Assembly (NCBI GenBank): GCA_963816795.1
Contig: CAWFLT010000013.1
Coordinates: 1-64,000 of the forward strand
From: CAWFLT01 sp963816795
GTDB taxonomy: Bacteria; Acidobacteriota; Vicinamibacteria; Vicinamibacterales; SCN-69-37
Reading direction: 5' to 3'
DNA: 64,000 nucleotides
The notes under the pieces were generated by a model, which was not told the origin of the DNA, searched no databases, and saw only the letters and a program-made list of their open reading frames with translations. A program made the translations under genes and the position numbers. Shown here piece by piece: positions 44,939 to 56,063 of this stretch (within the stretch, counting starts at the first letter, position 1; every line of letters starts with the position of its first letter).

Positions 44939-47376
44939 ATGGAATCGTGGTTGCAAGACGTCCGCTACAGCCTGCGCAAGCTGGCGAATTCTCCGGGCTT
45001 TGTCTCGGTGGCGGTGCTCTCGCTCGCGCTCGGCATTGGCGTCAACACGGCGATCTTCAGCGCATTGGATGCGCTGCTGCTCCGGCCGATGGCTGTGCGA
45101 GATCTCGATCGGGCCGTGTACGTCTATCACGCCGATCCGGTCAATCCAGACCGAGGGACCTCCTTTGCCGCCTATCAGCATTATCGCGATCGAACGGACA
45201 CGTTCTCCGCGGTGATGGCACTCGCCGGCTCCCGGCCCCTGTCGCTGATCGACGGAGATCGGCGGCATCAAGTCTACGGAGAACTGGTCACCGCCGACTT
45301 TTTCTCGATCGCCGATATCAAGCTGCGTCTCGGCCGCCCGTTCGATCGCGAGATCGATCGCGGCGTCAGTCCGTCGTTCGTGACCGTGCTCAGCCACGCG
45401 CTGTGGCAGCGGCAGTTCGCGTCGGATCCGTCGATCGTCGGGAAAACGGTGAATCTGAATGGCCGGCCTTTCATCGTTCACGGCGTCTCTGAGGCGGGGT
45501 TCAGCGGCCTCGATGCGGAAGTCTCAGCGGATCTCTGGATTCCGATGACGGCCTGGGCACACCTGGTCGGCGAGCCCAACCGGCTCACGAGCGAGGAACA
45601 TTGGCTCACGACGGTCGCAGAGCTCAGAGACGGTGTCACGCTCGAACAGGCACAGGCGGCGATGGCCGTCGCGGGGCAGTCGCTCCAGCCGCCGGCCGGT
45701 CAACAGACGAAGGTCAGGTCGGTCCGGCAGCGCTTGTCGGGATCAACTGACAGCACTCGCGATTGGGGCCGCCGCGTTCGCCGTCGGTCTGCTCGTCCTC
45801 ATACTGGCCTGCACGAATGTGGCAAGCCTGCTGACGGCTCGAGCCGCGGCACGTCAGTACGAAATGTCTGTCCGCATGGCGCTCGGCGGCAGTCGCAGCC
45901 GGCTCCTCCGCCTGTGGCTGACCGAAAGTCTGCTGCTCGCCGTCTCGGCCGGTATCGTCGGCCTCTTCGTCGCCTCATGGATGCTCTACCTTGTCGTCGC
46001 ATTCCAGCCCCCGACGCTGATCGGTCAGGCGGAGGCCCCGACGCTCCCGCTCAACATCGGGCCGGATCTGCGCGTCTTCGTTTTCACGCTGGGCCTCTCA
46101 GCGCTGACCGCCGTGATCGTCGGCCTGATTTCCGGTTTCCAGGGTTCCAATCCAGGCGTGATCCGCGCCATGAAAGGCGGCCGGACGACGGATCGGCGCT
46201 TTGCGCCGGGCTTCAACGTCCGGAGCACGGTCATTGCGTTGCAGATGGCGTTGTCGATGATCCTTCTCGTCCCGTGCGGGCTGATGGTCAGGAGCTGGTT
46301 GAATGCCTCGGCAGTCGCTCCGGGCTTTTCGACCGAGAACGTCCTGCTGCTCCCGATCTCCACCGATCAGGCCGGCGTGCGCGTCCGAAAGCCGGACGGC
46401 TTCGAACAGCAACTCATCGAGCGCGTCGCGATCCTGCCGGGTGTCGAGGCCGCGACCGTGATGGATCCAGTGCCGCTCTGGTTCGGTGGAAGCTTCGCGC
46501 ACTTTTCGATCGAGAGCGGCCAGGCGTCACGCGCCTCCGAGCGAATCGGCTTCACCCTCGTCGGCCCGATGTATTTCGAGACCCTGCGCGTCCCGTTGTT
46601 GCGCGGGCGTAGCTTCACCGCGTCGGACAACGCTTCGGCGAGCCTCGTCGCGATCGTCAACGAGACGATGGCGCGTCGTTTCTGGCCCGACGGGAATGCG
46701 CTGGGCCAGCACATTCGCAATCGCGATCACGCCATCGAGATCGTCGGCATCGCGAGGGATGCGAAGTACCAGAGCCTCGCCGAATCCGCACGACCGTGGC
46801 TGTACAGGCCGCTGGCACAAACGCCGACAGACAATCCCACGCTCTCACTGGCGGTACGCACGACAGGCGATCCGATGCCGCTCAGGTCCGCGATCGAGCG
46901 CGAAGTGAAGGCGCTGGTCCCAACCTGGCCGGCATTTCAGTTCCGCACCCTCGACGAGGGCCTGCGGTTACAGCAGCTCCTGCCGCGTCTTGGCGCGACG
47001 CTGCTCGGGGTGCTCGGCGGGTTCGGACTGATCCTGGCGGCGGTCGGCGTGTACGGAGTGATGACGTATGTCGTCAGGCAACGGGCCAACGAGATCGGGA
47101 TCCGCCTGGCACTTGGCTCGCCGACGTTCAACTTGATGGCGCTGGTGATGAAACAGAGTCTGGGCGGTCTGCCTGGTCGGCGCCGCCATCGGCATTGGCG
47201 TGGCGCTCATTTCGACCCGCCTGCTCTCGAGCCTGCTCTACGGCGTGAGCGCTGCCGATCCTTTGACCTATGCAGCGGTGCCGCTTTTGCTCCTCGCGGT
47301 CGCGTTGCTGGCCTGCTACATCCCCGCCCGGCATGTCACCAGGATGAATGCCCTGGAAGCTCTTCGTCAGGACTAG
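44939..47376 (+). CDS. MacB/FtsX-type ABC transporter permease, ADOP-like (two frameshifts)
   Basis: The start follows AGGAG by 5 bases. The N-terminal helix and MacB periplasmic core are typical: DVRYSLRKLANSPGFVSVAV, LALGIGVNTAIFSALDALLL, SVAEDFFSI-like segments and VLSHALWQRQFASDPSIVGK. After a shift near 45735 the three FtsX helices follow (AFAVGLLVLILACTNVASLL, ARQYEMSVRMALGGSRSRLL). A second core and FtsX domain come next (GVYGVMTYVVRQRANEIGIR). A shift near 47165 gives STRLLSSLLYGVSAADPLTY and the end NALEALRQD. Restored length is about 812 residues, two tandem FtsX/MacB units. No ATPase gene is adjacent. Confidence 0.88.
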
Positions 47377-47463
47377 GGCATTTTCCAAACGCGTCGCGCG
47401 GATTGGGCTGCAATCCGCGTGCAGTTTGGCGGGCCCCAACCCGGCCCGCCCTACGTACTGCGC

Positions 47464-50119
47464 TCACCGAAACCGGTTCACCAGCAGCAGATCGCTGCCG
47501 ACACGATCGTTGCGGGTGACGAGCGCGTAGCGTTCGTCTGGCGAGATGACGAGGCCGACCGGGATCGGGACGAAATCGAGCTTGGCCATCTCGCTGATGC
47601 GTGCGTTCGGCGAAGCTCAGCCGCTTCAACGCGACCGCCGGCTGACCCTGGACGGGATTGGTGACAAACCAGAGGCCGCGCCTGGTCGGCGCGAACAATC
47701 CGATCCGGACGTCCTCCGAAACGACAACACTGACGTCACTGCCGTCGGGTCGGGCGCGGTGGATGAACAGCGGCGGCGTCAGCGTCTGGTAGAAGATCCA
47801 CTCGCCATCAGGCGACGTTTCGACCGTGCTGGCACCGTCCCTGGTCACTTGCACGGGGTTGCTGCCATCCGCGGCCATTTTCCAGATCTCGCTTCGGCCC
47901 GAGCGGTTGGACGAAAAGAAGATCGATTGCCCGTCGGCGGCCCAGGCCGGACGGGCGTCTTCGCCAGGATGGTTGGTCAACTGCCGGATCGGCCCACCCG
48001 CGGCGGCAACGACGAAGATCTCGGAGTTGCCTGCGGGCCTGGCATCGAACACGACCTGCCGATCGTCTGCCGACCAGCGCGCCGTCCCGGGAACCGGCCC
48101 GCCGAAGTTCGTCAACTGCAGGGCATGATCACCCGACACGTCGGCCACCCAGATTTCTCGTGCGCCAGATCGATTCGACGAGAACGCAAGCCGCCTGCCA
48201 TCCGACGAGTAGTCGGCGCCCTCCTCCCACAGCGTCGACGGAGCGACCCGCCCGCTCGCGGCCGGATCCCGAATGTCCTGTTGCCAGATGTCGACGTCGA
48301 TTCCGGGCCGGTGGAATGCCAGGCGGCCTGACCGGCCAGCGAGCGCGAGCGATCCGGCGTGCTCGAGTCCGGCGAGCCGCTGGGTCGGCCGTGTGGTGTC
48401 GACCCACACGCGGACCACGCCACCGTTGCTGCTGGGGACACCGTCGATGAGCAGGAGGCTCGTGCCGTCGCTCGTCCACAGCGGATGGCTCGCCTCTTTG
48501 CCGCCATAGGGCAATAGCACCGGCGGTCCGATCGGCTTGCCGTCCGGGCCAACCGTGGCGAGATACAGGTCGGATGAAAAGTCATCGCGGGTCCGCGTAT
48601 AGGCGAGTCGCTTGCCATCAGGCGAGAAGATCGGATCGGCCGAACCGGCGAACGATTTGTCGATCGTTGTCCACTCGATGACCTCGCCGGTCGCCGGCGA
48701 GACGATCGTAATTCCCCGCTCGCGGTGCGATCGGACACTGACGGGACTGATGGCGAGCCAGCGGCCGTCTGGCGACCAGGAAATGCGTCGCGCCGCCCCG
48801 CTCCACTGGAAGATCTCGCGCTCGGCGCCGCCGAGCGGGGGCACGATGACGAGACGTCCTTGCGTCGTCACCGCGGTCGTGGTCGTGCCGCGAGGGACAT
48901 GCCAGAGCGCAATGGACGTGCCGTCGGGCGACCACGACGGATACATGTGACCGTTCCCGTCGTCAGTCAACTGCTGCGGCGTGCCGCTGCCAACGGTCTG
49001 CGCAAAGACGTCGTAGCCCCGTCCACCCTCCCGCAGCCACGTGAACGCGACCTGACTTCCGTCGGGAGAGAACGTCGGAAAGCTTTCAGATCCCGGTAGC
49101 GCCGTCAGCGGCACCGGCGAGAACGCGGTGGGAACGGGCGCAGGCCGCCACCAGATTGCCGCGGCGACGATCGCGGTGACGACGATCGCCGCCGCCACGA
49201 CGGTGCGCACTCGGTAGCTGCCGAATGCGAGGTGGCCAGGACGCAGCCTGCCGCCGACCGTCTCCTGCAGCTCGTCCAGCGCGATTCTGATCTCAGCCGC
49301 GCTCTGCGGACGACGAGTCGCGTCTTTCTGGAGACACACGCTCACGAGCCGATCGACAGCGCCGGGCACGTGCCGGGCGACCAGCGCGAGCGGTTCAGGC
49401 TCGCGTCGCATGACGGCCGCGAGGGTCTCCGGCGTCGTCTGGCCGTGGAACGCGCGGAGGCCTGACAGCATCTCGTAGAAGATCGCGCCGAACGAAAAGA
49501 TGTCGGACCTGTCGTCGACGGAGCGTCCCTCGGCTTGCTCCGGCGACATGTACGCCACCGTACCGAGAATCGTCCCGACGCTGGTTTCGACCGGCGCCGC
49601 CAGCACGCGGGTTTCGTCAATCGAGAGCGCGGGATTGGTGCCGGACAAGGTGGCGAGGCCAAAGTCGAGAATCTTGATCTGGTCGCCGGCCATCACCATG
49701 ATGTTCGCCGGCTTGAGATCGCGATGGACGATGCCCGCGGCATGCGCCGCCGCGAGCGCATCGACGATCTGGCTCGCGTAGCGGAGCGCTTTCTCCAGCG
49801 GCAGGCCGCGGTGTGTGATCAGCGTGTCCAGCGTCCGGCCGCGCACCAGCTCCATCGCCAGGTACTCGACGCCCTCGGCCGATCCGATGTCGAAGATGGT
49901 GACGATGTTCGGGTGCTGCAGCGCCGAGGCGAGCTGCGCTTCCTGAAGGAAGCGGAGGCGCCGTTCGGCGTTGGCCACGCGCTCCGCCGAAAGCACCTTG
50001 AGCGCCACCTGGCGATTGAGCCGGTCGTCATGCGCTCGATAGACCTCCCCCATCGAGCCGGCGCCCAGCTGGGCGACGATGCGATACGGTCCGAGACGGG
50101 TTCCCGATTCCAAGGTCAT
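47464..50119 (-). CDS. Serine/threonine protein kinase with TolB-like propeller (one frameshift)
   Basis: The kinase domain has LGAGSMGEVYRAHDDRLNRQ, VALKVL, HRDLKPANIMV, DFGLATL and GTVAYMSPEQA. A transmembrane helix (TVVAAAIVVTAIVAAAIWW) leads to an extracytoplasmic WD40/TolB-type propeller, with repeated FSPDGSQVAFT, WSPDGTSIAL, FSPDGKRLAY, SSDGRRLAFSSNRSGAREIW and AADGQSIFFSSNRSG. Near 47610 one base shift restores ISEMAKLDFVPIPVGLVISP and DERYALVTRNDRVGSDLLLV with a stop at 47464; the literal frame runs on to 47336. Restored length is about 885 residues. These kinases are abundant in acidobacteria. Confidence 0.9.
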
Positions 50120-50140
50120 GCGCGCGCCGGCGCGATTTTA

Positions 50141-50226
50141 CCCGCCTTCGCTCGGTGGTATGTGGCGAGCTTCGGCGGGCAAGCCCGCCTTCCGTCCGTG
50201 ACACGGCAGCCGAGCTTCGGCGTGGC
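50141..50226. repeat. REP-like palindromic segment in a gene leader
   Basis: CCGCCTTCGCTCGG, GCGAGCTTCGGCGGGC and GCCCGCC, then GCCGAGCTTCGGCGTGGC, form overlapping hairpins, including GGCGGGC-AA-GCCCGCC. The CTTCGC/GCTTCGGCG hallmark is shared with 19029-19100 and 62132-62194. It lies between the kinase start and the small barrel gene. Confidence 0.55.
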
Positions 50227-50266
50227 AGGCCCGTCGTGCGCCCGATTCGTCCGACTTCGCGCATTG

Positions 50267-50761
50267 ATGGGCATGCGCACCCTGGCCCTGGCTTCGATGC
50301 TCACAGTCGCCGGCCTGCCGGCGATGGCGTCCGCTCAGAGTCCGCCCCGTGGTCTTGTGCGGGTCGAGTCCGGGAGCGCCCACATTCACGGCCCCACCCG
50401 CAGCGACGGCATCTACTTCGCGGTTCGGGTCGCGCGCGGCTGGCAGGACGATCGCGTGCGCCTCGAAGGCAGCGTCATTCACGGCACGGCCGACGAAGGC
50501 TTCACGGGTGCCGACCTCGGCATGGAGTTGCGCGGCTGCCGAAGCGCGTGCCGGGTGATCCCTTATCTCGCGGTGGCGTTGGGAGGCATCAACGATCGAC
50601 TGGGCGCCGCGCCAATGGCGCGTCTCAGCCTCGGGCTCGACGTCCGGCTTTCTGCCACCCAGCTCGTGCGAGTCGGAGCGCTACGGAGCACCCACGGCCA
50701 AGGATCAGCCGGGCCAAACGGCTTCGTGGTGGGATTCACGCAGCGGTTCGGGCCCGGGTGA
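50267..50761 (+). CDS. Small secreted beta-barrel-like protein
   Basis: ATG 50267 gives MGMRTLALASMLTVAGLPAM and ASAQ, a clear signal peptide. About 140 residues of beta-rich sequence follow, for example GIYFAVRVARGWQDDRVRLE, VIPYLAVALGGINDRL, RLSLGLDVRLSATQLVRVGA and NGFVVGFTQRFGP. It resembles a small outer-membrane barrel without the usual terminal aromatic residue. It is divergent from the kinase gene. No specific family is recognised. Confidence 0.6.
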   Translation: MGMRTLALASMLTVAGLPAMASAQSPPRGLVRVESGSAHIHGPTRSDGIYFAVRVARGWQDDRVRLEGSVIHGTADEGFTGADLGMELRGCRSACRVIPYLAVALGGINDRLGAAPMARLSLGLDVRLSATQLVRVGALRSTHGQGSAGPNGFVVGFTQRFGPG

Positions 50762-50965
50762 TCGGGCCAATTCTCGTCGCTCTCAGGGACCACTCGTCCC
50801 GGTCGCCAGCGCGGGTCTAAGGTCCGAGTCGCGGCGAGGGGAGGGCTGTCGGGCGTCCAGCAACCCGAAGGCCAGTTGGGTTGACGTCAACGCAAGTGGC
50901 CTACGGGGGATGACGGTTGATGGCCCGGCGCACTGCGGGCCCATTGCGGCGCACCTGTCGCTCAC

Positions 50966-50991
50966 GCCGACGACCGCGAAGGGTCGTCGGC
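50966..50991. terminator. Strong hairpin between convergent genes
   Basis: GCCGACGACC and GGTCGTCGGC form a perfect 10-bp stem with the loop GCGAAG. It lies between the convergent barrel gene (ending 50761) and SRPBCC gene (ending 51014). There is no T-run, so it would not be a classic intrinsic terminator. It may protect or end transcripts in this GC-rich genome. Confidence 0.5.
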
Positions 50992-51013
50992 GCGAGTCTG
51001 AGGTCCGGATGCG

Positions 51014-51514
51014 TTATCCGGCGAGCGGCTTCCCCGTCTCGAGCAGCGACTTCAGGTCGCTGAGGATCCAGCTCCATCCGCCGGTCCCCATCTCGGAGAA
51101 CTTGCTCGACACCATGTGCGCCATCGTCGGCGCGCCTTCGAGCTCGTGCGTGACGGTCAGCCGCGAGAACCCTGAGGCCGTCTTCTGGATCTCCCACGTA
51201 ACGCGCGTGAAGCCTTCGGCCTTCATGCTTTCGCTGAACAGGAACCGGTAGGTCTGCACCAGCTTGTGCGGCGGCTCGCTCGCGATGACCTCGCCGTCGA
51301 CGACGACCTCGGGCATGCCCATCGCGAGCAGCGGCGGAGTCGCATGAGCGCGGAATGCGCCTCCTGGTCGAAGGTCGTAGTCAACGGGTCCCTGATAGCC
51401 ATACTTCCTGGTCCACTCCGGAGTGGTGATCGCGTCCCAGATCGCCTGCGGTTCCGCTTTGATGTAAATCTCGTAGACCTGCGTCGTCACGCTCGTTTTC
51501 GTGTCTGTCGACAT
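51014..51514 (-). CDS. SRPBCC/AHSA1-type protein paired with ArsR regulator
   Basis: ATG 51514 gives a 166-residue START-like domain: VYEIYIKAEPQAIWDAITTP, EWTRKYGYQGPVDYDLRPGG, VTWEIQKTASGFSRLTVTHE and GGWSWILSDLKSLLETGKPL. The start overlaps the end of the ArsR gene by 28 bases, so translation is coupled. ArsR-SRPBCC pairs are common in actinobacteria and acidobacteria. The SRPBCC protein may bind the ligand that the regulator responds to, but this is not established. Confidence 0.88.
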   Translation of the reverse strand: MSTDTKTSVTTQVYEIYIKAEPQAIWDAITTPEWTRKYGYQGPVDYDLRPGGAFRAHATPPLLAMGMPEVVVDGEVIASEPPHKLVQTYRFLFSESMKAEGFTRVTWEIQKTASGFSRLTVTHELEGAPTMAHMVSSKFSEMGTGGWSWILSDLKSLLETGKPLAG

Positions 51515-51831
51515 GCCTTTGCCTCCAACTCCGTTTTGAGGTCCGCCAGTGCCGAAACCTGGCGCTCGGTGTACTTGTCGATCCAGCGGTTGTGAATCAA
51601 TCGGATCGGGACCGGGTTGAGGAAGTGCAGCTTCTCCCGGCCCGACCATCGCGTGACGACGAGCCCGGCCCCCTCCAACACCCGCAGGTGCTTCATGACG
51701 CCGAATCGCGTCATCGCGAGCTGCGACTCGAGCTCGGTGAGGGTGCGCCCATCGCCGGCGAACAGCAGATCGAGCAGGAATCTTCGCGTCGGGTCTGCCA
51801 GCGCCTTGAACACGCGATCGTCGGCGATCAC
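51487..51831 (-). CDS. ArsR-family winged-helix repressor
   Basis: The protein starts VIADDRVFKALADPTRRFLL, followed by LDLLFAGDGRTLTELESQL, the recognition helix AMTRFGVMKHLRVLEGAGLV and the wing TRWSGREKLHFLNPVPIRLI. The upstream in-frame ATG at 51867 falls inside a palindrome that looks like the operator. The GTG at 51831 is therefore preferred, giving 114 residues. No metal-binding Cys pair is seen, so it is not an arsenic sensor. Confidence 0.85.
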   Translation of the reverse strand: MIADDRVFKALADPTRRFLLDLLFAGDGRTLTELESQLAMTRFGVMKHLRVLEGAGLVVTRWSGREKLHFLNPVPIRLIHNRWIDKYTERQVSALADLKTELEAKACRQTRKRA

Positions 51832-51842
51832 GAAATAACAAT

Positions 51843-51862
51843 ATGTGACCCAATGGTCACAT
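51843..51862. promoter_or_regulatory. Palindromic operator of the ArsR-SRPBCC operon
   Basis: ATGTGACC (51843-51850) and GGTCACAT (51855-51862) are a perfect 8-bp inverted repeat with a CAAT centre. It lies 12-31 bases upstream of the GTG start of the ArsR-type gene. Position and symmetry fit an autoregulatory operator. Confidence 0.75.
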
Positions 51863-51927
51863 GTCAAGCCCGATCAACCCCCTCCAAGAGCTTCAACATG
51901 AAGGTAAATGAAGAAAAGCTAGGCTTG

Positions 51928-52021
51928 GGTTTTGCTGGCCGCGTCTACCAGGGGGTCAGGGCTTCTGGCCACGCCAGGGCGAGTCCACAAGAGCGAAGCA
52001 CATGAAGCCGGTCCCGCTGCA
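51928..52021 (-). repeat. Dispersed repeat of about 92 bp, copy 2
   Basis: The reverse complement shares the blocks TGCAGCGGGACC, GCTTCATGTGCTTCGC and GACGCGGCCAGCAAA with 42381-42472. It lies in the gene-poor space between the ArsR operator and the AAA kinase gene. No complete gene is visible in it. Confidence 0.65.
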
Positions 52022-52195
52022 TTTCGATTCAAGCCCTTCAGCACCGAAAACCGCGTCAGTACCTGGTCCGCGAGCGTGCTCTTCCCCTAGAAATCTTCAC
52101 GCCCTTCACGTCTTTATGGTGAAGGTTTTGTGATCAGTTACGCGCCGATACGTAACGGCCGTTCGACGGCCCCACGCGGGTGTTGACCGCCGGCG

Positions 52196-55100
52196 ATGCA
52201 GCGGCAAAGATCGGGGCTGATGGGTGACCCCGCAGACCGTCATCGACGCCTGCGCGTGGTCCTCGACGAAGCGTTGCTGCAGGACGAGTCCACACGCGAG
52301 GCCTACGTCCACCGGGCGTGCGCGGATGATCCAGCGCTCGAGACAGAAGTGGTGCGGCTGTTGTCCGCCCACGAGGCGGCGCGCACGTTTCTCGAGCGGC
52401 CGGTACCGGCTGCCCTACGATCCGATGCCCATTTCAGCGGCACCGAGCGCTTCGACGTCGTGCGACGCCTGGGATCGGGCGGCATGGGCGTCGTCTACGA
52501 GGTGCACGACCGCGTCCGCGACGAGGTCGTCGCCCTCAAGACCTTCCTGGGCTCGAGTGGCGCCGATCTGTATCGGCTGAAGCGGGAGTTTCGCAGCCTC
52601 GCCGACGTGACCCATCCGAATCTTGCCTGTCTCTACGAGCTCTTCGTCGAGGAGGAACAGTGTTTCTTCACGATGGAGCTGATAGATGGTGTGCGCTTCG
52701 TCGAGTACGCTCGCGGCGCCGATCGAGCCCGCCGTTCCGACGATCGACTCGTGCCGGCACTCCGGCAGCTCGTGCAGGGCGTCTCTGAGCTGCACCGGCG
52801 GGGCATGCTCCACCGCGACATCAAACCGTCCAACGTGCTGGTGACAGCTCAGGGACGGGTCGTCATCCTCGACTTCGGTTTGATTGCCGAACGGCTGCCG
52901 CGGCACGCCGGCAACATCAGCTCAGGATGGAGCGGCACTCCGGCCTACATGTCGCCTGAGGAAGCGTTGGGCGCGACGCCGTCCGAAGCCGGCGATTGGT
53001 ACGGCGTCGGCGTCACTCTCTATGAGGCGTTGACGGGGACGCTCCCGTTCGCCGGTACGGTCCGGGACGTGCTGCTGCGCAAGACGATTGCGGACCCGCC
53101 GGCACCAGCGATCGTCGAGCCTGGCATTCCCGCCCACCTGAACGCGATCTGCATGGGACTGCTGGCGCGGGACCCGGGAGAGCGCTTGTCCGGTGCCGAG
53201 GTGCTTCGCGCACTGACGCGCGATACCGGGGCAGTGGACGCCGACGCCGCGCGGAGCGCAATCGGCGACACGCCGTTCGTCGGCCGGGACCGCGAGCGCC
53301 ACGCGCTGAGCGAGGCCTTCTCCGCGATTCAACACGGCACTGCCGCGGCCGTGTCCATCCACGGTCCATCAGGGATCGGCAAGAGCGCGCTCGTGCGTTG
53401 CTTTCTGAGCGAGATCGGCGCACGGGCCAGACGTCGTCGTGCTTGCCGGCCGCTGCTACGAGAACGAATCCGTGCCTTATCAAAGCGCTCGACGGCGTCA
53501 TCGACGATCTGAGCCGTTATCTGGCGTCGATTCCCACTCAGGACGTCGAGGCGGTGCTGCCGGCTGATGTCGCGTCGTTGACGCGGGTGTTTCCCGTCTT
53601 GCGGCAGTTACACGCCGTCGCCGCCGAGCAGGATCGGCATCTCGAGCGTCTCGATCCGTTGAGCTTGCGGCGGCGGGCATTCGATGCGTTGCGCGATCTG
53701 CTGAGCCGGCTCGCGAGCCGCCAGCCGCTCGTGATGTGGATCGACGATCTGCAGTGGGCCGACGCGGACAGCGTCGTCCTGCTCGATGAGCTGCTGCGGC
53801 GTCCGCACGCGCCTGCCATGCTGACCGTGTTGTGCTTCCGCAGCGAAGAGACGGCAGAGAAGCCGTTCCTTCAGGCGTTGCTCGGGCGAGCGGGACGCGA
53901 CCAGTGGTCGGCGATCTCGCTCGAGCCGATGAACGAGACCGAAGCGCACACCCTGATCGAGGCGGTGCTGCCGGTGTACTCGGGGCTCACCGGCGAGGAC
54001 AGGATCCGCATGACGCGCGATGGCGGGGGCAGCCCATTCGTGCTCGAGCAACTGGCTCGCTACTCGAGCGCCCACCGCGTCGATCGGGATCGGCCGGCGA
54101 CCTTTGCGGCCATGTTCGCGTCGCGGCTCGATGCGCTCTCGCTGGACGCGCGCGGCTTCCTCGAAACCCTCGCCATCTGCGGCCGGCCGATGGCGCCAGA
54201 CCTCATCTGCGAGGCGTGCGGGATTGCCCGCGACCGCCAATCACTCGTCGCCATGCTCCGATCGTCCCACTTGATCCGCAGCAGCGGCTCGTCGGAGCGG
54301 ATCGAGACCTACCACGATCGGATTCGCGAGGTCCTGGCCGCGCGCGTGGCTCCCGACGCGCTGCGCCGGATTCACGGCCTCGTGGTCCGGGCGCTCGTGC
54401 AGCGGCGCAGTGAAGACTGTGAGGCGCTGTTCGAGCACTATCAAGGAGCGGGAGAGACTGAGCATGCGGCGATTCAGGCGGGGCATGCCGCCGAGAAAGC
54501 CGGCGCGGCCCTCGCCTTCGATCGGGCGGCGTCCTTTTACCGGCATGCGCTGAGGCTGACGCCGGCCTCGCCGGCCGCCCACACGTGGCAGATCGGGCTC
54601 GCGCACGCTCTGGCCAACGCGGGCCGACCGGCCGAGGCGGCCGAGGCATACAGCGCCGCGGCGCCGGCCGCCGACCGGGCCGGGCGGGTCGAGCTCCTGC
54701 GGCGCGCGGCCGAGCAGTTCCTGATCGGCGGGCACATCGATCGAGGGTTGGACCTGATCCGCACGGTCCTCGCAGAAGTCGGCCTGCGGTCGGCCCGAAG
54801 CTCGCGGTCGGCGCTGTGGTGGCTTCTCTGGCGGCGCGCGCGGCTGCACTGGCGAGGGCTGCACTTTGTCTCGAGATCTGCCGACGCGCATCGACGCCGA
54901 TGTCCTCCTGCGCATCGATACGTGCTGGTCGGCGGCAGCCGGACTGGCGCTCGTGGATGTCATCCACGGGCTGGACTTCAGCGTGCGTCATCTCCTGATG
55001 GCGCTCGAGGCCGGCGAACCGTACCGCCTCGCGCGCGGGATGGCGCTCGAATCGGCCGCCCGAGCTGCGTCTCCGAACGGCAGAACGCTCAGCCGGACAC

Positions 55101-56063
55101 TCATTCAACAGTCGAGGGAACTGGCGGCCCGGGTCCCGACAGCCCGATGCGCTCGCGATGTCGATTCTGGCAGACAGCATAAGTGCGATCGCTGTGGGCG
55201 AATGGAAGCGCGGCCTGACGCTCTCCGAGCGGGCATTGGCCCTCTTGCGCGACGAGTGCGTCGGGGTCACCTGGGAATTGAACATGGCGCAGAACATGGT
55301 GCTCTGGGCCCTGATGTATCTCGGTGAGCTCGGTGAAGTCTCGCGCCAGGTGCCGCCGCTTCTTGCCCATGCGCGGAGCCGCGGCAACCTGTACCTCGCC
55401 ACCGAGTTGTGCACGCGCTGCAACTACGCGTGGCTGGCGGCAGACCACCCTGACGACGGCGAGCGCGCGATCATCGAGAGCATCGCCGCGTGGTCGCAGA
55501 AAGGATTCCATCGTCAACACTACAGCGCGATGCTCGCACGGGTACAGACCAACCTCTATCGCGGCGACGGTCAGGCGGCGTGGCGGTTGCTCGACGCACA
55601 GGAGCCGCTGCTCCGGCGATCGCTGCTGACGCGGGTCCAGGTCTTTCGCATCGAGGCGCTCTACCTGCGGGCCCGGAGCGCGCTGGCGATCGCCGCCGCC
55701 GAGGGTTCCAGCCGTCTCCTCTCCGTGGCTCGCGACGGCGCGCGCCGCATCGCCAGAGAACGTATGCCGTGGTCCGATCCGATCGCCCTGCTTCTCAACG
55801 CCGGCAGCGCGTACCTGGAGGGAAACACTCCACTGGCCCTGCGACACCTCCATGACGCCGCCGGCCGATTCGATCGGGCTGACATGGGGCTGTACCGCGC
55901 CGTCGCCTGGCAGGCGATCGGCGCACTGCAGGACGACGAACAGGGGCGCGACCTTCGGCAGCAGGCGGACGCGTGGATGGCCGCGCAGCAGATCAAGAAC
56001 GCGGCCGCGATGACTCGCATGCTCGCACCGGGGTTCAATTCCTCAACGGTTTACCGGTCATGA
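52196..56063 (+). CDS. Serine/threonine kinase fused to AAA ATPase and TPR domains (four to five frameshifts)
   Basis: The kinase domain (about 80-350) has LGSGGMGVVYEVHDRVRDEV, VALKTF, HRDIKPSNVLV, DFGLIAE and GTPAYMSPEEA. It is followed by an AAA_16-type P-loop domain: FVGRDRERHALSEAF, Walker A GPSGIGKSALV, Walker B LVMWIDDLQWADADSVVLLD and GGGSPFVLEQLARY. A long TPR-like region runs to the C-terminus (AFDRAASFYRHALRLTPASP, GEWKRGLTLSERALALL). Shifts lie near 53420, 53475, 54875 and 55135. Restored length is about 1,288 residues. The layout is that of large signalling ATPases related to PknK/MalT. The start may be ATG 52220. Confidence 0.85.

Noticed and set aside
51951..51961. GGGGGTCAGG as another GGGTCAGACC repeat
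   Set aside because: It lacks the ACC end and belongs to the 92-bp dispersed repeat copy.
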